From assembly GCA_023437485.1 (NCBI GenBank), contig JAEZGB010000193.1, positions 1 to 24,890 on the forward strand: 24,890 nt of DNA. Reading direction: 5' to 3'. Under the pieces are notes generated by a model, which was not told where the DNA came from, searched no databases, and saw only the letters and a program-made list of their open reading frames with translations. Numbering within the stretch: position 1 is the stretch's first letter; the number at the start of each line of letters is the position of its first letter. Shown piece after piece: positions 6,264 through 12,503 of the stretch. Source of the DNA: Bacteroidota bacterium (GTDB lineage: Bacteria > Bacteroidota > Bacteroidia > Flavobacteriales > Flavobacteriaceae). Both the position numbers and the translations under genes were made by a program.

Positions 6264-9047
6264 ATGACCAAACTTCCTTTCTTTCTTTTGTTGCTGTTTT
6301 GTGCCCTGGGTGCATCGGCCCAGCAAATCTCACTTAATGGCCGAGTTGTAGATTCGCTCTCGGGCATTCCCCTGGAATCAGCGACCGTATATCTTGAATC
6401 GGCGAAAGATTCAACCATGATCGACTACACCCTTACGGGCAAGGATGGCGGTTTTAGTCTTCGGACGCGCAAAATGGACAAACCGGTAGTGCTCAAATTT
6501 TCATATATGGGATACCGAACGCGAGCCATTGTGAAGCAAACACTGAGTGGCGACCTGGATCTGGGCAATGTTTTTCTGACCGATGAACCGAACCTGCTGG
6601 GCGAGGTGATCATCAAGACCGAAATCCCGCCTGTCAGGATCAAGAATGACACCCTTGAGTTTAACGCCGCGTCGTTCAAATTGAGGCCCGATGCCAATGT
6701 GGAGGCGCTGGTGAAGCAACTCCCGGGCGTGGAGATTGACGTCGACGGCAAAATTACAGTGAACGGCAAGGAGGTCAAGCAGATTCTGGTGAACGGAAAG
6801 CCCTTCTTTGACGAGAACGGCAAGATCGCGCTGCAAAACCTTCCGGCCGAACTCATCAATAAAGTCCAGATCACTGACCTTAAAACCAAAAAGGAAGAAC
6901 TCAGCAAACAGGCTGCAACCTCCAATGACGCGAGTTTGAACCTCACCATCGACGAGAAAAAGAACAAAGGTTTTTTTGGCAAGGCTATGGCGGGCGCCGG
7001 GTCGGACAAGCGGTATGAAAGCAGTTTGATTGCCAATTATTTCAAGGGCGCGCAAAAGGTGAGCGTGCTGGCATCGTCCAACAACATCAACGCCAGCGGA
7101 TTCTCAATGAACGAGGTTTTTGACGCTATGGGAGGCGGCCGGAATTCATCGCTTTACATGATGGACAACGGCGCTTTTGCCATTAACAATATGTATTTTG
7201 GTTCCGACACGGGCATTACGCAAAATCACATCATCGGGGCCAATTACGCCGATGAATGGTTCAAGGATTTTGAATCGGCGTTCAATTATTTTTATATTGA
7301 AAGCCACACCAAAAACAACAACCGGACAAACCTGACTACATTTTTACCTCAGGGAAGTTTTGAAACGAGCTCCCAGGCAAAGTTTCGCGATGATAAGGTG
7401 GCAAATAACTTTTCGTTCAGGGTTGAGTACAAGATTGATTCTACCGCGGTGCTTTATTTCGAGCCTCGGTTTTCCAAGGCAGTTACAAGGCAAAACAATT
7501 TGTATGAAAGCCTCACCCAGGACCAGAACGGCCGGCTCACCAACCGGTCCGATTCGCAGAATGACCAGGAATTTGAAAACCTCAACTTCAAAAACTCGGT
7601 CAATTTCAACAAGGCGCTGGCAAAAAAAGGACGTGCCTATTCAGCCGAACTGCACACTGAAATCCGCGACAACACCCGCGACCGGCTCTTTAAAAGTACT
7701 TCGGAATTTTACGACGACCAGGACGACGACGGAACCACCGATGACACCCGGATTGATATCCGTGACCAGCGTTTTGATCATTTTGACGGTTTTCAGACCC
7801 ATACGGCTTCGGTCGATTTTACTGAGCCGCTTCGCGATTCGCTCAGGCTTACCATAGGTTTGCGGTACCGGACCAGCAGTTCTGAAAACCGTCGCGAGGT
7901 GTTTGATTTTGACCCGGCCACCGGCGGATACACTTCTGTAAGCGATCTGCTTACCAACCGCTGGCAATCGCGTGAAAACAGGACCACTCCGTTTTCAAGA
8001 CTCGAAGTGATCGGCAAAAGGTATAATTTTCAGGTTTCGGGTGGAGCCGACGTGATTGACTTTAGCGCCGACGCGGCCTATCTTGGAGAAACGGCCAGGG
8101 TATCGCGCCAGTTCACCGCGCCTGAGGTAAATTCGACATTCAATTACAAGTTTTCACAATCCAAGGGATTATACCTCAATTATGGCTATCGCGTAAACCT
8201 TCCGTGGACCCCACAGCTGCTTCCCATCGTCGATTTGTCTGATCCATTGAGCACCACTGTAGGGAACCCGGATCTGGACGCCACGCGCCGCCACTCGTTT
8301 TATGCCAGCTTCCGCAATTACAGTCATTCGACAAAATCCGGTTTTAGTTTTTACGGGGGCGGGGGCTATTCAGACCGGGTCGTGGTTTCGCTCACCAGCT
8401 TCGCACCCACAGGGGAACGGTCAACAACTTACGTGAACCTGGATGGCGTTTTTAACTCGTGGTTTGGTTATCAGTGGAGCCGCTCAAAAAAAGTGGAGGC
8501 ACATTCTTTTAGGTATTCCTTCGGGATCAACGGCGGATATGACCGCAACAAAGGCTTTACCAACGGACAGCTCTACGACGCAAAATCGCTCCGGATCACG
8601 CCCCAAACTTCCTTTACATATGATTATGGCAAACCGCTTTCAGTCAATCCCTCGTACAGCCTTACTTCATATTCAACGCGCTATGAGAATTACGTGGTGG
8701 ATAGATTGTCCAACGTGCGGCATCGCGCCAACCTGATACTGACCTCGTACTGGCCAAAGCATGTTGTTTTCGGGAACGATTTTACCTACACCTACAATTC
8801 CAATATCGCCGATGGTTTCCGCAAGGATTTCTTCCTTTGGAATATCAGTCTTGGGTATAATTTCCTAAACGATAAATTATTGGCAAAAGTGAAGGTGTAT
8901 GATGTGCTGGACCGCAACCAGAACACAACCCGGACCATCACCGCGACATCGGTACGCGATGAGGAGAACGACGTACTCAAGCGCTACGTGATGTTTTCGC
9001 TGGCCTTCAAGCTGGACAAGTTTGCCGGAAAGGACATGAAGCGGTAA
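6264..9047 (+). CDS. TonB-receptor-like outer-membrane beta-barrel protein
   Basis: This is a 927-aa outer-membrane protein of the OMP_b-brl / TonB-dependent receptor superfamily. I start it at 6264 because the signal peptide begins there (MTKLPFFLLLLFCALGASAQ); an in-frame start at 6219 would add a polar extension and begin inside the terminator's T-run. A carboxypeptidase-regulatory-like beta-sandwich (about residues 22-105, GRVVDSLSGIPLESATVYL) precedes a plug-like region (about 110-215, with VEALVKQLPGVEIDVDGKI and VNGKPFF). The remainder is a beta-barrel of alternating aromatic strands. An Asp-rich loop, YDDQDDDGTTDDTRID, lies near residue 485. The transported ligand is unknown and there is no SusD-like partner next to it. 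It may instead be an exporter or assembly barrel. Confidence 0.85.
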   Translation: MTKLPFFLLLLFCALGASAQQISLNGRVVDSLSGIPLESATVYLESAKDSTMIDYTLTGKDGGFSLRTRKMDKPVVLKFSYMGYRTRAIVKQTLSGDLDLGNVFLTDEPNLLGEVIIKTEIPPVRIKNDTLEFNAASFKLRPDANVEALVKQLPGVEIDVDGKITVNGKEVKQILVNGKPFFDENGKIALQNLPAELINKVQITDLKTKKEELSKQAATSNDASLNLTIDEKKNKGFFGKAMAGAGSDKRYESSLIANYFKGAQKVSVLASSNNINASGFSMNEVFDAMGGGRNSSLYMMDNGAFAINNMYFGSDTGITQNHIIGANYADEWFKDFESAFNYFYIESHTKNNNRTNLTTFLPQGSFETSSQAKFRDDKVANNFSFRVEYKIDSTAVLYFEPRFSKAVTRQNNLYESLTQDQNGRLTNRSDSQNDQEFENLNFKNSVNFNKALAKKGRAYSAELHTEIRDNTRDRLFKSTSEFYDDQDDDGTTDDTRIDIRDQRFDHFDGFQTHTASVDFTEPLRDSLRLTIGLRYRTSSSENRREVFDFDPATGGYTSVSDLLTNRWQSRENRTTPFSRLEVIGKRYNFQVSGGADVIDFSADAAYLGETARVSRQFTAPEVNSTFNYKFSQSKGLYLNYGYRVNLPWTPQLLPIVDLSDPLSTTVGNPDLDATRRHSFYASFRNYSHSTKSGFSFYGGGGYSDRVVVSLTSFAPTGERSTTYVNLDGVFNSWFGYQWSRSKKVEAHSFRYSFGINGGYDRNKGFTNGQLYDAKSLRITPQTSFTYDYGKPLSVNPSYSLTSYSTRYENYVVDRLSNVRHRANLILTSYWPKHVVFGNDFTYTYNSNIADGFRKDFFLWNISLGYNFLNDKLLAKVKVYDVLDRNQNTTRTITATSVRDEENDVLKRYVMFSLAFKLDKFAGKDMKR

Positions 9048-9836
9048 TTACCAGCTTCCTCCGGCGCCGCCTCCGCTGAATCCTCCACCGCCGAAACCGC
9101 CTCCAAAGCCACCTCCGCCAAAGCCGCCACCGCCGCTGCCGCCGCCAAAGAATCCACCGCCTCTTCCTGAACGGCCCAGGCTGCTCAGGATAATAATGTC
9201 GGCCAGGTCAAGCCCGCCTCCATGGCCCCAGTTGCCCCTGCCACCTCCCCGGCTTCCCCGGGCAATCAGCAAAATGATCACGATGGCAATTACGATGAAG
9301 GCGGCTTTTGGGAAACCGCCTCCGGGTTTGGCTTCCTTGCGGGAACCCTTGTAAGCACCGTTTAACACGTCAAAGATCGCGTCGGCGCCCTTGTCAAGCC
9401 CGCGGTAGTATGAACCTGCCTTGAATTCAGGAATGATGACGTTGCGCACCAGTTCGCCGGTTATTCCTGCCGTAAGCCTGTCTTCAACTCCATAACCGGG
9501 CGCAATCCAAATTTTGCGTTCGCTTTCGGCAAGCAGGATGAACACGCCGTTGTCCTCCTTGGCCTGTCCCACTCCCCACTCATGGCCCCATTTTGGCGCC
9601 AGGATCCCAATGTCTTCGCCCTTTAATGATTTTATGGTCGCCACCACGATCTGGGTAGAGGTTGAATCAGAATAGCGGATGAGTTTTTCTTCCAGTGCTT
9701 TTTCCTCGTCCGGGGCCAGAATGTCCGCATAGTCATATACGCTGGTTTGCAGCGCCGGCTTTTTCGGGATATCGAATTGTGCCGATGCTGTCCAGCCAAG
9801 CAGGAGGAACAATGCTAAAACGCGTAGTTTAACCAT
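9048..9836 (-). CDS. TPM-domain membrane protein with Gly-rich tail (YgcG-like)
   Basis: This 262-aa protein starts at the ATG at 9836, where the signal sequence begins (MVKLRVLALFLLLGWTASAQ); longer in-frame starts would run into the upstream gene. A TPM domain covers about residues 32-165 (YDYADILAPDEEKALEEKL, TQIVVATIKSLKGEDI, NGVFILLAESERKIWI). A transmembrane helix follows at about 179-193, then a tail made almost only of Gly, Phe and Ser ending in GGSW, typical of this family. The TPM domain is usually periplasmic; its biochemical role is poorly known. The start overlaps the stop of the upstream TPM gene by 8 bp, so the two are probably translationally coupled. The stop codon abuts the stop of the convergent barrel gene. 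Confidence 0.88.
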   Translation of the reverse strand: MVKLRVLALFLLLGWTASAQFDIPKKPALQTSVYDYADILAPDEEKALEEKLIRYSDSTSTQIVVATIKSLKGEDIGILAPKWGHEWGVGQAKEDNGVFILLAESERKIWIAPGYGVEDRLTAGITGELVRNVIIPEFKAGSYYRGLDKGADAIFDVLNGAYKGSRKEAKPGGGFPKAAFIVIAIVIILLIARGSRGGGRGNWGHGGGLDLADIIILSSLGRSGRGGGFFGGGSGGGGFGGGGFGGGFGGGGFSGGGAGGSW

Positions 9837-10266
9837 TTGAAATCTCGTTTGGCAGTTCGTTGGTGTCATCGTGCCTGCCCGGAAAATATTGTTGCAACCG
9901 TTGACCTGCGCGGGCAATGCCGGCAATCAGGCCCTGGGTGAAATTCCCCTGCCTGAATTGTTCCTGAATGGCGTCTTTGGTGCAATCCCAAAAATCGTCT
10001 TCGACAACATCATTGATGCCCTTGTCGCCGCAAATCGCAAATTTATGGTCGTCGGTGGCTACGTAAATCAGAACTCCATTTCGCAGCGCAGTTGCACTCA
10101 TTCCCAATTCCAGGAAAAGTTCCTTGGCGCGCGCAACCGCGTCTCCACCAGGTACCGTTGGTTCAAGGTGTACGCGGATTTCACCTGAAGTTAGTGATTC
10201 GGCCTCGCGGATGGCTTTTACAACCTCCTTTTCCTGGCTGGCCGTGAGGAATGCTTCGGGCGACAC
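9829..10266 (-). CDS. TPM-domain protein, GTG start
   Basis: This 145-aa protein consists of a single TPM domain (TSGEIRVHLEPTVPGGDAVA near residue 26, NGVLIYVATDDHKFAICGD near 63) with no signal peptide or clear membrane helix. The start is a GTG at 10266-10264, two bases past the lemA stop. It is preferred because family members begin with the same short lead (here SPEAFLTASQEKEVVKAIRE), and no ATG occurs before the domain core. It lies between lemA and a second TPM gene with an anchored Gly-rich tail, overlapping the latter by 8 bp. LemA-TPM-TPM gene sets recur in Bacteroidota and suggest a shared envelope function, still undefined. Confidence 0.87.
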   Translation of the reverse strand: MSPEAFLTASQEKEVVKAIREAESLTSGEIRVHLEPTVPGGDAVARAKELFLELGMSATALRNGVLIYVATDDHKFAICGDKGINDVVEDDFWDCTKDAIQEQFRQGNFTQGLIAGIARAGQRLQQYFPGRHDDTNELPNEISNG

Positions 10267-10268
10267 GG

Positions 10269-10856
10269 CTAGAATTTTACCTCAACCGGACGGTCGGCAC
10301 CTTCCACGGCATTGAAATAGGCCTTTTCAGTAAACCCGAATATCCCCGCGAAAATAGAGTTCGGGAACGTTTTGATGTGCGTATTGTAAGGTTTCACCGC
10401 CTCGTTGAACCGCGTCCTCGCGGTCAGGATTTGGTTTTCGGTGCTTGCAAGTTCGTCCTGCAATTTCAAAAAGTTTTGGTTGGCCTTCAGGTCCGGATAA
10501 CGCTCAACGGTTACCAATAACCTGGAAAGTGTTGAAGATACACCGCTCTGCGCCTGGTTGAAAGCCTCGAGTTGTTCGGGCGTGATGTTGGCTGGGTCAA
10601 CTTTGACCTGCGTGGCTTTGGCACGTGCTTCAATTACATCGGTGAGGGTTCCGCGCTCAAATTCGGCGGCACCCTTAACGGTGTTCACAAGGTTTCCGAT
10701 CAGGTCGTTTCGGCGTTGGTAGGCCGTCTGGACGTTGCCCCATGATTCCTCGATGTTTTGGTTTAAGGTCACGGCCGTGTTGTTTACGCCTTTGGCCCAC
10801 ATGAAAAGGATCAATACGATTGCTCCGACAATGATCCAGGGAAGAAATTTTCTCAT
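10269..10856 (-). CDS. lemA: LemA family protein
   Basis: This 195-aa protein has an N-terminal membrane anchor (residues about 6-23) followed by a helical domain facing the periplasm. Typical LemA features are visible: LNQNIEESWGNVQTAYQRRN near 31-50, the NDLIGNLVNTVKG segment, ERYPDLKAN near 118, and a C-terminal FPNSIFAGIFGF. Length fits the family. The cellular role of LemA proteins is not well established. It is the first gene of the lemA-TPM-TPM unit, separated from the MerR gene by an intergenic region with two short-unit tandem arrays, so it may have its own promoter. Confidence 0.93.
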   Translation of the reverse strand: MRKFLPWIIVGAIVLILFMWAKGVNNTAVTLNQNIEESWGNVQTAYQRRNDLIGNLVNTVKGAAEFERGTLTDVIEARAKATQVKVDPANITPEQLEAFNQAQSGVSSTLSRLLVTVERYPDLKANQNFLKLQDELASTENQILTARTRFNEAVKPYNTHIKTFPNSIFAGIFGFTEKAYFNAVEGADRPVEVKF

Positions 10857-10903
10857 TTTTTTTGTGAAAGTTGGTTAGTTGTAAAGTTATAAAGTTTGTT
10901 GAA

Positions 10904-10952
10904 TGTCGAATGACGAATGTGAAATGACGAATGTCGAATGTCGAATGTCGAA
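10904..10952. repeat. tandem array of 7-bp units (7 copies)
   Basis: Seven contiguous 7-bp units read TGTCGAA, TGACGAA, TGTGAAA, TGACGAA, TGTCGAA, TGTCGAA, TGTCGAA. Copies differ at a few positions. The array lies in the leader of lemA, about 48 bp upstream of its start. No open frame or promoter match overlaps it. Confidence 0.85.
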
Positions 10953-10980
10953 CGAAGCACTAAAGCAACTTAAGAACTTC

Positions 10981-11008
10981 ATTCAAAATTCAAAATTTAA
11001 AATTTATA
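10981..11008. repeat. tandem array of 7-bp units at the MerR stop codon (4 copies)
   Basis: The units are ATTCAAA, ATTCAAA, ATTTAAA and ATTTATA. The last one contains the stop codon of the MerR gene (11004-11006, minus strand). The unit sequence differs from the neighbouring array at 10904, but the period is the same. Confidence 0.7.
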
Positions 11009-11336
11009 ATTGTTCTTTCATGGCCTGAAGTTGCGCCTTAATCCCTTCCAGCTTCGCGATGATCTCAAATTTATCCAGCGTTTTTTTCTGCCCGTTTTTC
11101 AGATGAGTCCGGGCGCCGTCCAACGTAAAACCGCGTTCCTTGACCAGATGATAGATCAATTGCAGGTTCTTGACGTCCTCGGGCGTAAAAAGGCGGTTGC
11201 CCTTGGCGTTTTTCTTGGGCTTGAGGATGTCAAATTCCTTGTCCCAAAAGCGGATGAGCGACGCGTTGACATTGAATGCGCGCGCGACTTCGCCGATGCT
11301 GTAATAACGTTTGTCAGGTGAGAGTTCTATGTGCAT
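11004..11336 (-). CDS. MerR-family-like transcriptional regulator
   Basis: This 110-aa protein has a MerR-type winged helix-turn-helix: KRYYSIGEVARAFNVNASLI at residues 9-28, RFWDKEFDIL at 29-38, then the wing KGNRLFTPEDV at 45-55. A short C-terminal helix follows, rich in Lys, Gln and Leu, suited to dimerisation. There is no effector domain and no Cys cluster for metal sensing, so the signal is unknown. The ATG shares one base with the stop of the upstream M23 peptidase gene (TGATG), which indicates translational coupling. Similar M23-MerR pairs next to alaS occur in other flavobacteria as far as I recall. Confidence 0.9.
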   Translation of the reverse strand: MHIELSPDKRYYSIGEVARAFNVNASLIRFWDKEFDILKPKKNAKGNRLFTPEDVKNLQLIYHLVKERGFTLDGARTHLKNGQKKTLDKFEIIAKLEGIKAQLQAMKEQL

Positions 11337-12313
11337 CAGTCAAGTGATTGGTTTTCCTGGTTGGCGATCTTTGAAATGGCGACGTATTCGGCAGCCGATA
11401 TGTTTCCGTAATAAAAATTGAGCGGGTTGACGGGCTTGCCGTTTTTATGTACCTCGTAATGCAGGTGCGGCGCCTCAGACCTTCCGGTCGATCCCACAAA
11501 ACCAATGATATCGCCCCGCTTGACGCGCTTGCCTGGCTTTACATTGTATTTGGAAAGGTGCGCATAAAGCGTCTCGTAGCCGTAGCCATGCCGAAGCACG
11601 ATGTGGTTCCCGAAACCCGAACGCGAGTTGTCGGCGCGCACCACCACGCCGTCACCGGTTGCGAATATCGGGGTTCCCGAACGCGCCGAGAAGTCCATTC
11701 CTTCATGGAATTTACGGATTTTTGTGAAAGGGTCGCTCCGGTACCCAAAACCCGACGCCAGCGATTTGAGGTTTTCATTGCGCACAGGCTGGATCGCGGG
11801 GATCGCGGCCAAAAGATTGCTCTTGTCCCGGGCCAGTTTAGCGATTTCGTCCAGGGAACGCGACTGGATCACGAGCCGTTTGGACAGCACGTCCACTCGT
11901 TTGGTGGTATTGATCACGAGTTCCGAATTGTCATAGCCCTCAAGGTCGCGGTAACGGTTCACCCCGCCAAAACCTGCCTTGCGCTGCTCCTCGGGAATCG
12001 GCGCCGAATTAAAATAGGCGCGGTAGAGGTTGTTATCGCGGTCCTCGAGCGAGGCCATCGCCTCATCAATCTGATCCATCTTGCGGTTGAGGATCTCGTA
12101 GCGTAGTTTAAGGTTTTGGACCTCGCGGTTCATCAGGCGGTCGCGCGGTGTTTCAAAGAACGGCGTATTGAGCAAAACGATGAAGGCCAGGAACCCAAAC
12201 AGTGCCGAGGCGAGCAGGAAAAGCCCCGCATAGGCAAACTTTGTCCGCTTGCGCCGCTTGATCTTGCGGTAGGCAAGGGTCTCGGGATCGTAGTAATATT
12301 TTACCTTCTTCAT
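11336..12313 (-). CDS. membrane-anchored M23 (LytM) peptidase
   Basis: This is a 325-aa murein hydrolase-type protein with a short basic cytoplasmic N-terminus (KIKRRKRTK), a transmembrane helix at about residues 27-48, a coiled-coil stretch (about 60-95) and a C-terminal LytM domain (about 180-300). The zinc and catalytic residues are present: H203 and D207 in HEGMD, H252 in LYAHLSKY, and HLH at 283-285. The domain also keeps RSGTPIFATGDGVV and GFGNHIVLRHGYG. With an intact site it is likely an active endopeptidase on peptidoglycan cross-links in the periplasm. It heads the minus-strand unit, is coupled to the MerR gene, and is divergent from alaS. Confidence 0.93.
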   Translation of the reverse strand: MKKVKYYYDPETLAYRKIKRRKRTKFAYAGLFLLASALFGFLAFIVLLNTPFFETPRDRLMNREVQNLKLRYEILNRKMDQIDEAMASLEDRDNNLYRAYFNSAPIPEEQRKAGFGGVNRYRDLEGYDNSELVINTTKRVDVLSKRLVIQSRSLDEIAKLARDKSNLLAAIPAIQPVRNENLKSLASGFGYRSDPFTKIRKFHEGMDFSARSGTPIFATGDGVVVRADNSRSGFGNHIVLRHGYGYETLYAHLSKYNVKPGKRVKRGDIIGFVGSTGRSEAPHLHYEVHKNGKPVNPLNFYYGNISAAEYVAISKIANQENQSLD

Positions 12314-12327
12314 TTGTGAAAATGTCC

Positions 12328-12335
12328 TACTTTTG
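12328..12335 (+). promoter_or_regulatory. candidate alaS -7 box
   Basis: TACTTTTG is an exact match to TAnnTTTG on the plus strand, 168 bp upstream of the alaS ATG. At the expected -33 distance there is TTC (12306-12308) rather than TTG, inside the first codons of the divergent M23 gene. The leader would be long and would contain the 8-bp tandem array. Confidence 0.45.
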
Positions 12336-12377
12336 CGTGCAAAACAGGAGCTTCCGGGCCGTTTTTCGGCACCTGAA

Positions 12378-12385
12378 CAAATTTA
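12378..12385 (-). promoter_or_regulatory. candidate -7 box of the M23-MerR unit
   Basis: On the minus strand this reads TAAATTTG, an exact -7 consensus, 64 bp before the M23 ATG. No clear -33 TTG is seen. If used, its transcript would overlap the start of the alaS transcript in antisense for about 30 bp. Confidence 0.35.
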
Positions 12386-12465
12386 TAAAAATGTTCACGC
12401 CCTATTTGTTTTAATTGATTTTTTTAGACTGCCAATTTGAATTCGGGGGTTGGTTGACAGGCCAT

Positions 12466-12497
12466 CTTCAAATTTTCAAATCTTCAAATTCTCAAAT
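12466..12497. repeat. tandem array of 8-bp units in the alaS leader
   Basis: The four units are CTTCAAAT, TTTCAAAT, CTTCAAAT and TCTCAAAT. The array ends 6 bp before the alaS start codon, so it covers the region where ribosome loading would be decided. Confidence 0.75.
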
Positions 12498-12503
12498 TTG
12501 TTT

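Noticed and set aside
6425..7055. two overlapping long minus-strand frames
   Set aside because: They are antisense to the signal-peptide-bearing barrel gene and show only Ser/Leu-rich or Val/His-rich shadow composition.
10904..10952. CRISPR array
   Set aside because: Units are 7 bp and contiguous with no spacers, and no cas gene is present.
11447..12106. 219-codon open frame on the plus strand
   Set aside because: It is antisense to the M23 peptidase, whose zinc site is complete.
12336..12503. T-box or other leader RNA for alaS
   Set aside because: No T-box sequence, anticodon-like stem or terminator was seen; the leader is AT-rich with the 8-bp array.
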